Numbered from the stretch's first letter, positions 53,094 to 62,348 are shown. The stretch: DNA of 64,000 nucleotides from Streptomyces omiyaensis (GCF_014650895.1 NZ_BMVV01000002.1:434001-498000), one strand, 5' to 3'. Numbers and translations: made by a program. The notes: a model not told the origin generated them from the letters alone.

Positions 53094-55660
53094 CCCGGGT
53101 CGAGCCGGCGGTCGCGGTGCCCGACGGGGCGGTCGCGGTGCCCGACGGGGCCGGGGTCGGGGAGGCGCGACGGGAGGGAGCGGCCGATCTGCGGCTCGTT
53201 CCGCCCGCGCTGGCGGCGTGGGCCGCCGCCGCGGTCGCGCTGGGCGTGACGGGCTGGTGGACGGTCGCCGGTGTGGCCCTCTGCCTGGCCGGAGCGGCGG
53301 TGCTGCTGACGCCGGGCGTGGCGCGCGGGTTGTTCCGGGGGCCCGCAGGGAGTGGCCGGCCGACCGGGGGATCCGGCCCGGGGCGGAGTCCTGGTTCCGG
53401 TGCGGGGGTGCCGGGCCGGCTGATGCGGACGACCGTCTGGGGCGGGGTGCTGTTGTGCGCCGCGGCGGGGGCGGCGTCGGCGGGGCTGCACGCGGCGGAC
53501 CTGCGGCGGGGGCCGGTGCCGGTGCTGGCCCGGGAGCACGGGAGGGCGTGGGTGGAGGTGGCGGTGACGTCGGATCCGCGGCTCACCAGGCCCAGGGTGA
53601 GCGGGCGGGCGGCGGTACCGGTGTCGGTGGTGATGGACGCCGAGGTGGTCCGGGTGGAGCGGGCGGGCGGCGCGGCCGTGCGGACCAGGGCGCCGGTGCT
53701 GCTCGTCGTGCCGCCCGGGGAGGAGCGGGACGCGTGGCTGCGGCTGCTGCCGTCCACCCGGCTGCGGATCGGCGCCCGGTTCGCGCCGCCCCGGGCACCC
53801 GGGGATCCGTACGCGGCCGTGATCAGGGCCGGAACGGGGCCGCCGGCGGTCGTGGGGGCGCCGAGCGCGATCCAGCGGGGCGCCGGAGAGCTGCGGGCCG
53901 GGCTGCGCGCGGCGACCGACGGGCTCGCGCCGGACGCGCGGGCGCTCCTCCCCGGTCTGGTCGTCGGGGACACCTCCCGGATCGGCACCGAGCTGAGGGA
54001 CGCCTTCGAGGCCACCGACCTCTCGCACCTGCTGGCCGTGTCCGGGAGCAACCTCTCGGTGGTGTTGCTGCTGCTCGTGGGGCCGCCGGGGCGGGCACGG
54101 CAGGCGGAGCGGGGCGGGCTCGCTCCCCGGATCGGACTCTCGCTGCGGGGGACCGCGCTGGCGGGGGCGGGGCTCACGCTGGCGTTCGTGTGCGTGTGCC
54201 GGCCGGAGCCGAGCGTGCTGCGGGCGGCGGCATGCGGGCTGGTCGTGCTGCTGGCCGTGGCCACCGGCCGCAGGAGGTCGCTGATCCCGGCGCTGGCCGC
54301 GGTGGTCCTGGTCCTGGTGCTGTACGACCCCTGGCTGGCGCGGAGCTACGGGTTCCTGCTGTCCGTGCTGGCCACCGGGGCGCTGCTGGTGGTGGCGCCG
54401 GGGTGGAGCGAGGCGCTGCGGCGCCGCGGGGTGCCGGGCCGGCTCGCGGAGGCGCTGGCCGCGGCGCTGGCGGCGCAGGCGGTGAGCGCCCCGGTGGTGG
54501 CGGTCTTCGCCGGCCGGATGAGCCTGGTGGCGATTCCGGCCAACCTCCTCGTGGAGCCCGGGGTGGCACCCGCGACGGTGTTCGGGTTCGCCGCGCTCGC
54601 GGTGGCGCCGGTGTGGGCGGAGGGCGCGGGCGGCCTGGCGTGGGTGGCCGGGTGGCCGGCCGGGTGGATCGCCGGGGTGGCCCGGGCGGGCGCGGCGCTG
54701 CCGGGTGCGGAGGTGGCGTGGCCGGGCGGCTGGTGGGGCGGGGCGGCGCTGGCGCTGGTCACCGCCGGGGCGGTGGCCGGGATACGGCGGCTGCGGCACC
54801 GGACCTGGCCGGTGGTCGGGGTGGTCGTGCTGCTGGTGCTCGTGGTGGTGCGGCCGGTGCCGCTGGTGCGCTGGGTCACCGGATGGCCGCCGCCCGGGTG
54901 GGTGTTCGCGATGTGCCAGGTGGGGCAGGGCGACGCCACGGTGCTCGCGGCGGGCGAGGGGGCGGGGGTGGTGGTGGACGCGGGGCCCGACCCGGTGGCG
55001 GTGGACCGCTGCCTGCGCGAACTGGGTGTGAGGCGGGTGCCGTTGCTGGTGCTGACCCACTTCCACGCCGATCATGTGGCAGGTCTGCCGGGGGTGTTGA
55101 GGGGACGGTCGGTGGGGGCGGTCCAGGTCACCGGGCTCGACGAGCCGCCCGGGCAGGCGGAGTTCGTGCGGCGCGTCGCGGGCGCGGCGGGGGTGCCGGT
55201 CGTGCGGGCGCAGGAGGGGGAGCGGCGGCGGGTCGGGGAGCTGGAGTGGCGGGTCCTGTGGCCGCGGGCGGGGCCGGGGCCCCCGGAGGGCGGGCCGAAC
55301 GACGCCAGCGTCACGCTGCTGGTCCGCGGCCCGGGCGGGGTGAGCGTCCTGCTGCTCGGGGACCTGGAGCCGCCGGCGCAGCGGGCCCTGTGGCGGGCCC
55401 ATCCGGAGCTGCGAGCGGTGGACGTGCTGAAGGTGGCCCACCACGGGTCCGCGCACCAGGACCCGGTGCTGACCGCGGCGGTGCGGCCTCGGCTGGCGCT
55501 GATCTCCGCAGGACGGGACAACGATTACGGCCATCCCTCGCCCCGGACGCTGGCGGCGCTGCGGGCCGGCGGGGCGCGGGTGCTGCGGACCGACCGGGAC
55601 GGGGCGATCGCGGTGGCGGGTGCGGGGAGAGGGCTCATGGCCGTGGCGAGGGGGTGGTGA
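53090..55660 (+). CDS. comEC: ComEC/Rec2-family DNA transport protein
   Basis: An 856-residue polytopic protein: N-terminal membrane helices and a soluble β-domain, the Competence domain (~290-560, with DLSHLLAVSGSNLSVVLLLL), and a C-terminal metallo-β-lactamase domain with LTHFHADHVAGLPG (~655) and KVAHHGSAHQD. ComEC forms the channel for single-stranded DNA uptake in transformable bacteria; the lactamase domain may degrade the other strand. The GTG at 53090 overlaps the comEA stop (GTGA). A 21-bp duplication near the start encodes AVAVPDGAVAVPDG. A much longer open frame upstream is an artefact. Confidence 0.92.
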   Translation: MTRVEPAVAVPDGAVAVPDGAGVGEARREGAADLRLVPPALAAWAAAAVALGVTGWWTVAGVALCLAGAAVLLTPGVARGLFRGPAGSGRPTGGSGPGRSPGSGAGVPGRLMRTTVWGGVLLCAAAGAASAGLHAADLRRGPVPVLAREHGRAWVEVAVTSDPRLTRPRVSGRAAVPVSVVMDAEVVRVERAGGAAVRTRAPVLLVVPPGEERDAWLRLLPSTRLRIGARFAPPRAPGDPYAAVIRAGTGPPAVVGAPSAIQRGAGELRAGLRAATDGLAPDARALLPGLVVGDTSRIGTELRDAFEATDLSHLLAVSGSNLSVVLLLLVGPPGRARQAERGGLAPRIGLSLRGTALAGAGLTLAFVCVCRPEPSVLRAAACGLVVLLAVATGRRRSLIPALAAVVLVLVLYDPWLARSYGFLLSVLATGALLVVAPGWSEALRRRGVPGRLAEALAAALAAQAVSAPVVAVFAGRMSLVAIPANLLVEPGVAPATVFGFAALAVAPVWAEGAGGLAWVAGWPAGWIAGVARAGAALPGAEVAWPGGWWGGAALALVTAGAVAGIRRLRHRTWPVVGVVVLLVLVVVRPVPLVRWVTGWPPPGWVFAMCQVGQGDATVLAAGEGAGVVVDAGPDPVAVDRCLRELGVRRVPLLVLTHFHADHVAGLPGVLRGRSVGAVQVTGLDEPPGQAEFVRRVAGAAGVPVVRAQEGERRRVGELEWRVLWPRAGPGPPEGGPNDASVTLLVRGPGGVSVLLLGDLEPPAQRALWRAHPELRAVDVLKVAHHGSAHQDPVLTAAVRPRLALISAGRDNDYGHPSPRTLAALRAGGARVLRTDRDGAIAVAGAGRGLMAVARGW

Positions 55661-55803
55661 GCGGCCGGGGGAGGGGCGGCGGGGGAGAGGGGGTGGGAAG
55701 GGGGTGGGGTGGGAGGGGAGGGGAGGGCCCCGGGGAGGAGGTGGCGTTCTTCGCGGGGCGGTGCCACGTGCGTCCTGGGGGCGCGGGCCTGAAGCGTTCG
55801 GGA

Positions 55804-55929
55804 GGGCACGTCAGAGAGGGCACGCCAGAAAGGGCGCGGCAGAGAGGGCACGTCAGAGAGGGCACGTCAGAGAGGGCACGTCAGGGAGGGCACGTCAGGG
55901 AGGGCGCGTTCGGGAGGGCGTGGCGGGGA
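55804..55929. repeat. 14-bp tandem repeat array, about nine units
   Basis: Unit GGGCACGTCAGAGA (variants CAGGGA, CCAGAAA, CGGCAGAGA) repeats with a strict 14-bp period. The period is not a multiple of three, which argues against coding. Confidence 0.9.
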
Positions 55930-55947
55930 GGGTCTCCGGGAGAAGCG

Positions 55948-55993
55948 TGTAAAGGAATGCTTGTAAAGAAGTCTTTCTATAGATAGCTTTACA
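55948..55993 (+). promoter_or_regulatory. A+T-rich operator/promoter of the ArsR-like gene
   Basis: TGTAAAG occurs at 55948 and 55962, its complement CTTTACA at 55987, with palindromes AAAGAAGTCTTT (55965-55976) and CTATAGATAG (55977-55986) between them. TATAGA could serve as −10, giving a leader of only a few bases. An autoregulated winged-helix repressor binding here is likely but inferred. Confidence 0.6.
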
Positions 55994-55995
55994 TC

Positions 55996-56661
55996 ATGCC
56001 GGAGAACAGCGCACCGCAGGCCGGGGGCGAGCAGGCCCACAGTGTCGAGCTCACCGATCCCCGGGCCCTGCGGGCCTACGCCCACCCCCTGCGGATGACC
56101 CTCGTCGGCCTGCTGCGCCGGCACGGGCCCTTCACGGCCACCCGGGCCGCCGAGCTGACCGGCGAATCGGTGGCCAGCTGCTCGTACCACCTGCGGATAC
56201 TCGCCAAGTACGGGCTCGTGGAGGAGGCGCCGGGCGGGCGCGGCCGGGAGAAGCCCTGGCAGGCCACCGCGCGCTACACCGAGTGGCCCAACCACAGCGA
56301 GGACCCCGCGGTCGCGCAGGCGACCGACGCGCTCAGCGCGGCCGCCGCCGAGCTCTACTTCACCCGGTTCGTGAACGCCCTCGCCCACCGGACCGACGTG
56401 CCGAAGGAGTGGCGGGAGGCCGAGGCGTTCGGGGACGTCCTGGTGTACCTCACCCCCGATGAGCTCACCGCGGTCAAGGAGCGGATCGACGAACTGTTCC
56501 GGCCCTACGAGGCCCGTCAGGACGACCCGGCGCTCCGCCCGGCGGGCGCGCAGCCCGTCAGCTTCATGAAGATCGCCTACCTGGACCCGGACATCGACCC
56601 GGGCACTGCCCCGGGCACCGACGCGGGCACCGGTCCGGATGCCGACGACGAGGAGGAGTGA
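55996..56661 (+). CDS. ArsR-like winged-helix transcriptional regulator
   Basis: A 221-residue regulator. Residues ~18-95 form a winged helix (LRAYAHPLRMTLVGLLRRHG; recognition helix TGESVASCSYHLRILAKYGL). A helical C-terminal region (~110-185) may sense a ligand. The tail is acidic (PDADDEEE). The single Cys lies in the recognition helix rather than in a metal-binding ELCV box, so it is not a classical arsenic sensor. It is directly upstream of, and 4 nt from, the MFS transporter, so it probably represses that operon through the inverted repeats just ahead of it. Confidence 0.87.
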   Translation: MPENSAPQAGGEQAHSVELTDPRALRAYAHPLRMTLVGLLRRHGPFTATRAAELTGESVASCSYHLRILAKYGLVEEAPGGRGREKPWQATARYTEWPNHSEDPAVAQATDALSAAAAELYFTRFVNALAHRTDVPKEWREAEAFGDVLVYLTPDELTAVKERIDELFRPYEARQDDPALRPAGAQPVSFMKIAYLDPDIDPGTAPGTDAGTGPDADDEEE

Positions 56662-56665
56662 CGGG

Positions 56666-57930
56666 ATGGCCCTCACCGCACGGGTTCCGGCGCTGCTGCG
56701 CGAGCGGACCTTCCGCCGCTACTGGACGGGGCAGACCGTCTCCCTCGTCGGCGACCAGATATCCCTGATGGCGCTGCCGCTCGCCGCCGTGCTCGTGCTC
56801 GGCGCCGACGCGGCCCAGATGGGCTGGCTCAAGACCCTCGAACTCCTCCCGGCCCTGCTGCTCAACCTGCCCTTCGGCGCCTGGGTGGACCGCCGGGCGA
56901 ACCGCCGCCGGATCATGATCGCCACGGACCTGGGGCGGGCCGCACTTCTGCTCACCCTGCCCGTGGCGTACGTCCTCGACCTGCTGACGCTCGGCCAGCT
57001 CTATGCCGTCGCCTTCGGGGTGGGCGCCCTCTCGGTGCTCTTCGAGGCCTGCAACTCCACGCTCTTCGCCGCCCTCGTCCCCACCGAGCGCTTCGTCCAG
57101 GCCAACTCGCTGGTGAACGGCAGCCGTTCGATGGCCTGGCTCGCCGGGCCCGGCATCGGCGGCGTCCTGGTGCAGGTGCTCACCGCCCCGCTGGCGCTGC
57201 TGGCCGACGCCCTCACCTACCTGGCCTCGGCCGGCTACCTGGCGAAGATCCGGCCGGTCGAGCCCGCCCCCGCGCCGCCCGCCAAGGGGCACTTCACCGA
57301 GGGGATGCGCTGGGTGCTGCGCGAGCCGTCGATGCGGGCGCTGTTCGCCGCCTCCGGCACCGTCCAGTTCTTCAACTACATGTTCCACACCCTCTTCGTC
57401 CTCTACGTCACCAAGGACCTCGGTCTCGGCGCCGGCCTGCTCGGTCTGGTGCTGGGCGCCGGCGCCGTCGGCGGTCTGCTCGGAGCGGCGTGCAGCGGCG
57501 CGGTCGTCCGCCGGATCGGCATCGGCGGCTCCCTCGTCGCCGGCTTCCTCGGCTTCACCCTGCCGTTGGTGCTCATCCCCGCCGCGGACGGACCGCTGCC
57601 GCTCGTGGTGGGCGTCCTCTTCGCCGCCGAGTTCCTGTCCTGTGCCGGAGTGATGATCGTCGACGTGGCCGCCGGATCCTTCCAGATGGCGCTCATCCCC
57701 GACGCCATGCGGGCCCGTGTCATGGGGCCTTCCGCACCCTCAACCACGGCTTCCGTCCGATCGGCGCCCTCGTCGGCGGTCTGCTGGGCACCGCGATCGG
57801 CACCCGCCCCACCCTGTGGGTCGCCACCGTGGGTGCCGTCTTCGCGGTTCTGTGGCTGCTGCCCTCGCCGCTCCCGCGCATGCGCGAACTCCCCACCCGG
57901 GAGCGGGAGAAGACCGCCGCCACTCCGTGA
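56666..57930 (+). pseudogene. MFS transporter with a 1-nt frameshift near the C-terminus
   Basis: A major-facilitator efflux-type protein (start MALTARVPALLRERTFRRYW). Eleven or so membrane helices are read in frame from 56666 up to ~57723. At GGGG (57724-57727) the reading frame is lost: the in-frame continuation (PSAPSTTASVRSAP…) is unlike membrane protein and ends at 57961. The +1-shifted frame continues perfectly with AFRTLNHGFRPIGALVGGLL and ends with TGA at 57930. One missing G would explain it. Either the last two helices are lost in this strain or it is a sequencing/assembly error. GAGGAG precedes the ATG; it is in an operon with the regulator. Confidence 0.85.
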
Positions 57931-57957
57931 CGAGCGGCGAGCGGGCAGACTGCACCC

Positions 57958-58785
57958 ATGAACGATCGCGAGAAGTCCGAGGGGCTGTCGGACGCCGACG
58001 TGGAGCGGTACCTGGAGCGCATCGGCGCCGCGCGGCCCGAGCGGGCGGACGCCGGGGCGCTGCGGGAACTGCACCTGCGCCACCTGCTGACCGTGCCCTT
58101 CGAGAACCTGTCCATCCACCTCGGGCAGGACATCGTCCTCGACGAGAAGGCGCTGGTCGACAAGGTGACCGCGGCCCGGCGGGGCGGGTTCTGTTACGAG
58201 CTGAACACCGCGTTCGCCGTACTGCTCCGGGCCCTCGGCCACCGGGTCGAGCTGCTCCAGGCGAGGGTCGTCGGCCCGGACGGGCGGGTGGGGATCCCGT
58301 ACGACCACATGGCGCTGCTGGTGGAGACCGAGGACGGCGGGCGGTGGCTCGCCGACGTGGGATTCGGGGACCACAGCCACCATCCGCTCGCCTTCGACGA
58401 GCGCGGCGAACAGGCCGACCCCTCGGGCGTCTTCGTGATCCGGGAGGTCCCGGGGGCGGAGGGCGACCTCGAAGTGGTGCGGGACGGCAAGCCGCAGTAC
58501 CGGCTGGAGCTCCGGCCCCGGCTGCTCGCGGACTTCACGGCCGGCGCCTGGTACCACCGGACCTCGCCGGACTCGCACTTCACCCGGGGGGTGATCTGCT
58601 CCCTGCTCACCGAGGACGGCCGGATCTCGATCGGCGGCCGGAAGCTGTACCGGACGGTGGGGGGCGAGCGCACCGAGCGGGAGCTCGGCACGGACGAGGA
58701 ACTGCGGGAGGCGTACCGGGAGCACTTCGGGATCGTGCTCGACGCGTTGCCGGCCTCGCCCGGAGGAGACAAGCGGAATCCATAA
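57958..58785 (+). CDS. nat: Arylamine N-acetyltransferase
   Basis: A 275-residue NAT with the full Cys-His-Asp triad: RRGGFCYELN (Cys ~79), YDHMALLV (His ~116) and WLADVGFGDH (Asp ~131). It transfers acetyl from acetyl-CoA to arylamines or hydrazines. Related enzymes also act in detoxification and in amide formation of ansamycin-type antibiotics, though no such cluster is nearby. The ATG lies 28 nt after the restored MFS stop, so it may be co-transcribed with the regulator/transporter pair, consistent with a xenobiotic-response unit. Confidence 0.94.
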   Translation: MNDREKSEGLSDADVERYLERIGAARPERADAGALRELHLRHLLTVPFENLSIHLGQDIVLDEKALVDKVTAARRGGFCYELNTAFAVLLRALGHRVELLQARVVGPDGRVGIPYDHMALLVETEDGGRWLADVGFGDHSHHPLAFDERGEQADPSGVFVIREVPGAEGDLEVVRDGKPQYRLELRPRLLADFTAGAWYHRTSPDSHFTRGVICSLLTEDGRISIGGRKLYRTVGGERTERELGTDEELREAYREHFGIVLDALPASPGGDKRNP

Positions 58786-58889
58786 TTCGGACTCGTCGGC
58801 AATAAGGCCGCGTTTGCCTCGAACGCCCCAGGGGTGATCGAATGCGAACTCGTTGCATGGTGAACGAGTCGCACGGGGGTGCGTGAAGG

Positions 58890-59783
58890 ATGTTCGGTGG
58901 TCTCTTCGGGAAGCGCGGGAGCGCCGGCGGCGGCCGGGGCGGCGCCCTCGCCGGGATCGCCGTGCCGGCCTCGGCGGGCGTGCTGACCTGCCGGGTGCTC
59001 GACCCCGTGCACGAGCCGGTCCGGCAGGCCGAGTTCGCGCTCACCGACACGGCGGGGCGCAAGGTGCTGGGCGGTGAGACCGACCCGTACGGCAGCCTCC
59101 TCGCCACCGTCCCGGCCGGCGAGTACCGGCTCGCCGTCACCTCCGACGGCTACACGCCGCACCACGCCACCGCCGTGGTCGAGCAGGGGGCCCACGCCGA
59201 CCTCGGCGACGTCCTGCTCCAGGTCGCCCCGCAGCCGCCGCTGCCCGATGCGGGGGACTGGGAGATCGACCCCACCCACTCCCAGATCGGCTTCACCGCC
59301 CGGCACATCGGCCTGGCGCGGATCCACGGGCGCTTCAACAGCTTCGCCGGGGCGATACGGATCGCCGACCGCATGGAGCACTCCGCGATGCACGTCGTGA
59401 TCGACGCGGCCTCGATCGACACGGGCGTCCAGATGCGCGACGACCACCTGAGGTCCGGGGACTTCCTCGACGTCGGCGTCCATCCGACCATCGAGTTCTT
59501 CAGCGAGCGCTTCACCCACCGCGGCGGCGCGCGCTGGAACGTCACCGGGGCGCTCAGCCTGCACGGAGTGAGCCGCACGGTCACCCTCGACACCCAGTAC
59601 CTCGGCCTCGGCAGCGGCCTGGAGGGCGAGACCCGCGGCGCCTGCCGGGCGACCACCGAGCTCCACCGCGAGGACTTCACCCTCACCTGGCAGACCCTGC
59701 TCGCGCGGGGCATCGCGGCGGTCGGCTCCAGCATCTCCATCGACCTCGACGTCCAGATCGTGCCGAAGGCCGCCGGCCGCTAG
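58890..59783 (+). CDS. YceI family protein with N-terminal carboxypeptidase-regulatory-like domain
   Basis: A 297-residue protein. A Gly-rich start is followed by a β-sandwich of the carboxypeptidase regulatory type (~30-110, VLTCRVLDPVHEPVRQAEFA; VPAGEYRLAVTSDGY). A YceI lipocalin-like domain follows (~122-295, WEIDPTHSQIGFTARHIGLA; SGDFLDVGVHPTIEF; VTGALSLHGVSRTVTL). YceI proteins bind polyprenoid-type lipids. No signal peptide is evident. The spacing from AAGG to ATG 58890 is almost nil, so translation may be weak or leaderless. Confidence 0.9.
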   Translation: MFGGLFGKRGSAGGGRGGALAGIAVPASAGVLTCRVLDPVHEPVRQAEFALTDTAGRKVLGGETDPYGSLLATVPAGEYRLAVTSDGYTPHHATAVVEQGAHADLGDVLLQVAPQPPLPDAGDWEIDPTHSQIGFTARHIGLARIHGRFNSFAGAIRIADRMEHSAMHVVIDAASIDTGVQMRDDHLRSGDFLDVGVHPTIEFFSERFTHRGGARWNVTGALSLHGVSRTVTLDTQYLGLGSGLEGETRGACRATTELHREDFTLTWQTLLARGIAAVGSSISIDLDVQIVPKAAGR

Positions 59784-59808
59784 GGCCTGTCTGACCGGGG
59801 CGCCCCCG

Positions 59809-60051
59809 CTACGGGGCCTCCAGCCAGCCCTCGTACTCGGCGGCGAAGTCGTCCAGCGCCGCCGGGTCGAGCCGGCCCTCCGGGTCCTCGACCACCACCA
59901 GCCACTGCGCGTCCTCGGCGTCGTCCTCGCCGGCCAGCGCGTCCCGGACCAGCTGCGGCTCCTCGGCGACCCCGAAGCGGCCGGACAGCTCCTCGGCCAG
60001 TTCCTCGGCGGCGTCGCGGTCGGGGAGCACCAGTACGTGTCGTTCACTCAC
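59809..60051 (-). CDS. Small acidic conserved protein
   Basis: An 80-residue, very acidic αβ protein (HVLVLPDRDAAEELAEELSG, DAQWLVVVEDPEGRLDP). It starts with MSERHV at 60051 and is divergent from holA with a 77-bp gap. Such proteins are common next to holA in streptomycetes as far as I can recall. Function is unknown. Confidence 0.72.
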   Translation of the reverse strand: MSERHVLVLPDRDAAEELAEELSGRFGVAEEPQLVRDALAGEDDAEDAQWLVVVEDPEGRLDPAALDDFAAEYEGWLEAP

Positions 60052-60128
60052 CCGGTCATTCTCGCCCGGGGCGCCGTCGGGGCCTCGCCGGGGTTCGCTG
60101 TCGGTGGGGCGTGGGATGCTGGAGCGCG

Positions 60129-61118
60129 ATGGCCACCAGAAAGACTTCCAGCGACGACCTCCTCGGCCCCGTCACGCTCGCCGTGGGCCAGGAGGACCTG
60201 CTCCTCGACCGTGCCGTCCGGGAGGTGGTGGCGGCCGCACGGGCCGCCGACGCCGACACGGACGTGCGGGACCTCACCCCCGACCAGCTCCAGCCCGGCT
60301 CCCTGGCCGAGCTCACCAGCCCCTCGCTCTTCGCCGAGCGCAAGGTGCTGATCGTGCGGAACGCGCAGGACCTCTCGGCGGACAGCGTCAAGGACGTCAA
60401 GGGCTACCTCGACGCACCCGTCGAGGACATCACGCTCGTCCTGCTCCACGCCGGCGGCGCCAAGGGCAAGGGCCTGCTCGACGCGGCGCGCAAGGCGGGG
60501 GCGCGGGAGGTCGCCTGCCCCAAGACCACCAAGCCCGCGGAGCGGCTGGCCTTCGTCCGGCAGGAGTTCCGGACGCTCGGACGGTCCGCCACCCCCGAGG
60601 CCTGCCAGGCGCTCGTCGACTCCATCGGCAGCGACCTGCGGGAGCTGGCCTCCGCGGTGACGCAGCTGACGGCGGACGTCGACGGGACCATCGACGAGGC
60701 GGTCGTCGGGCGCTACTACACCGGGCGGGCCGAGGCCTCGTCCTTCAACGTGGCCGACCGGGCTGTCGAGGGGCGGGCGGCGGAGGCGCTGGAGGCGCTC
60801 CGCTGGTCGCTGTCGACCGGGGTCGCGCCCGTCCTCATCACCAGCGCCCTCGCCCAGGGCGTACGGGCCATCGGCAAGCTCTCGTCCGCGCGCGGCGGCC
60901 GGCCCGCCGACCTCGCGCGCGAGCTGGGCATGCCGCCGTGGAAGATCGACCGGGTGCGGCAGCAGATGCGGGGCTGGACCCCGGACGGCGTCGCCCTGGC
61001 CCTGCGGGCCGTCGCGGAGGCGGACGCGGGGGTGAAGGGCGGCGGGGACGACCCCGAGTACGCCCTGGAGAAGGCGGTCGTCGCCGTGGCGCGGGCCGCG
61101 AGGCTGCGGCGGAACTGA
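60129..61118 (+). CDS. holA: DNA polymerase III subunit delta
   Basis: A 329-residue clamp-loader subunit that opens the β sliding clamp. Typical features are the N-terminal GPVTLAVGQEDLLLDRAVRE, SLFAERKVLIVRNAQ and the C-terminal LRWSLSTGVAPVLITSALAQ collar domain. ATG 60129 (MATRKTSSDD) has GGAG 4 nt upstream; the slightly longer frame is not needed. It is convergent with the small membrane protein gene at 61248. Confidence 0.94.
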   Translation: MATRKTSSDDLLGPVTLAVGQEDLLLDRAVREVVAAARAADADTDVRDLTPDQLQPGSLAELTSPSLFAERKVLIVRNAQDLSADSVKDVKGYLDAPVEDITLVLLHAGGAKGKGLLDAARKAGAREVACPKTTKPAERLAFVRQEFRTLGRSATPEACQALVDSIGSDLRELASAVTQLTADVDGTIDEAVVGRYYTGRAEASSFNVADRAVEGRAAEALEALRWSLSTGVAPVLITSALAQGVRAIGKLSSARGGRPADLARELGMPPWKIDRVRQQMRGWTPDGVALALRAVAEADAGVKGGGDDPEYALEKAVVAVARAARLRRN

Positions 61119-61247
61119 CGACGCGCCCCCGCGGGGCGGTCCGGACGCGCGGGTCGCGGTCGGGGGCCCGCGCGGGCGTTCCCGTCGGGGCGGCCGGTGC
61201 GGGGCGGCCCTCCTCGTCACCGATCCCGGGTCGGTCCGCGCGCCGCG

Positions 61248-61586
61248 TCAGCGCCTTCGGCGCAGGCGCCGCAGCGAGCGGAGCCCGGAGCCGCGGCGGC
61301 GGGTCCGGGGCACGGCCGTGCGGTCGCGGCGAGGACCGGCCGGGTACGGGGAGCGCCAGGCGCCCTCGGGGGAGAGGAGCGGCGCCTTGCGGGTGACCTG
61401 CGCCTGGATCTCCACGTAGGACTCGTGGGCGGTGACGCGGAACGCCTCGTCGTGGGCGGCCATCGCCGCCGCCATGGCCGCACCGGCGCCGCCGCGGCGG
61501 CGCGCCACCACGGCCAGTCGGGTCAGCAGCGCCAGGACCCCGGCGATCGCGGCGCCCATCACGAGCAGCGGCAGGAACTCGGCCAT
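61248..61586 (-). CDS. Small membrane protein with very basic C-terminus
   Basis: A 112-residue protein: membrane helix at ~4-24 (FLPLLVMGAAIAGVLALLTRL), an Arg patch, a helical segment and an extremely Arg-rich end (RTRRRGSGLRSLRRLRRRR). AGGA is 9 nt before ATG 61586. The longer open frame upstream is repeat-derived and rejected. Function is unknown. Confidence 0.7.
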   Translation of the reverse strand: MAEFLPLLVMGAAIAGVLALLTRLAVVARRRGGAGAAMAAAMAAHDEAFRVTAHESYVEIQAQVTRKAPLLSPEGAWRSPYPAGPRRDRTAVPRTRRRGSGLRSLRRLRRRR

Positions 61587-61743
61587 GCCGGTGATCCTAG
61601 GCCCGGCACGGGGCGCCGGCCGAGGCCGGGCGCCTCCGGCGTGGGACAGGCATCGGCCGACGCGCCGGACGCCGTGCGCGCCACGGCCCTGCCCGCCACC
61701 GGGCGTCCGGCGCCGGGCACGGTGACGTGGCCCGAAGTCTCCG

Positions 61744-61785
61744 CCGCCTGCCGCCTGCCGCCTGCCGCCTGCCGCCTGCCGCCTG
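61744..61785. repeat. Six perfect copies of a heptamer
   Basis: CCGCCTG is repeated six times head to tail. Confidence 0.95.
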
Positions 61786-61900
61786 CCATCCGCCGGCCGC
61801 CGTCCGCCGGGCGTCCGCCTTCGGGCGGGGCCCCGCACGGGGCGCCGGACGCTCGGTGGCGGGCGGGGCACGGGTTCCGCGCGTCCGGTGGGGGGTGTGC

Positions 61901-61945
61901 CGAAGGCCCCGGCCGCTCCTGGGGAAGGAGCGGCCGGGGCCTTCG
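61901..61945. terminator. Strong hairpin, probable rpsT terminator
   Basis: A 20-bp perfect stem (CGAAGGCCCCGGCCGCTCCT and its complement) with a GGGGA loop, 136 bp beyond the rpsT stop. Confidence 0.7.
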
Positions 61946-62081
61946 ACGTCACTGCTCTGTGGTCCCGTACACGCGTGGCGAACGCGTCTCGCGTACGGAC
62001 CGGGTGGCCGGGCGGGAGCGGTAGAGAGGGTCCGCTGGGTCCCGTACGGCCGGATACGGCCTGAGATCAGGAGATCCGGAC

Positions 62082-62348
62082 TCAGCCCTGGAGGGAGGCA
62101 ACCTTGATCGCCAGCGCCGACTTCTTGTTGGCGGCGGCGTTCTTGTGGATGACGCCCTTCGAGACGGCCTTGTCGAGCTGACGCGAGGCGGCACGGGTGG
62201 CCACGGTGGCCTTCTCGAGGTCGCCGGCGGCGACAGCCTCACGGGCCTTGCGGATCGCGGTCTTGAGCGACGACTTGACGGCCTTGTTGCGCAGGCGCGC
62301 CTTCTCGTTGGTCTTGTTCCGCTTGATCTGGGACTTGATGTTCGCCAC
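62082..62348 (-). CDS. rpsT: 30S ribosomal protein S20
   Basis: An 88-residue S20 ([40 protein letters not shown]), a primary 16S rRNA-binding protein. The initiator is GTG at 62348, with AAAGG 8 nt upstream. It is divergent from lepA over a 208-bp gap that should hold both promoters. Confidence 0.96.
   Translation of the reverse strand: MANIKSQIKRNKTNEKARLRNKAVKSSLKTAIRKAREAVAAGDLEKATVATRAASRQLDKAVSKGVIHKNAAANKKSALAIKVASLQG

Larger units (their letters stand above)
55661..55995. other. Gene-free G-rich spacer after comEC
   Basis: A 335-bp gap without a supportable gene. Bases 55665-55740 are a G-run-rich tract with G-quadruplex potential. A 14-bp tandem array follows (55804-55929), then an A+T-rich promoter/operator (55940-55995) for the ArsR-like regulator. 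The open frames across it are repeat-encoded and low-complexity. Confidence 0.7.
61587..62081. other. Gene-free spacer between the small membrane protein gene and rpsT
   Basis: A 495-bp gap. It contains a heptamer tandem repeat (61744-61785) and a strong hairpin (61901-61945). The rest is G+C-rich without a frame of convincing codon bias. I see no gene. Confidence 0.6.

Noticed and set aside
61587..61952. N-terminal extension of the small membrane protein gene
   Set aside because: It runs through the CCGCCTG heptamer repeat and has no conserved features, while ATG 61586 has AGGA upstream.
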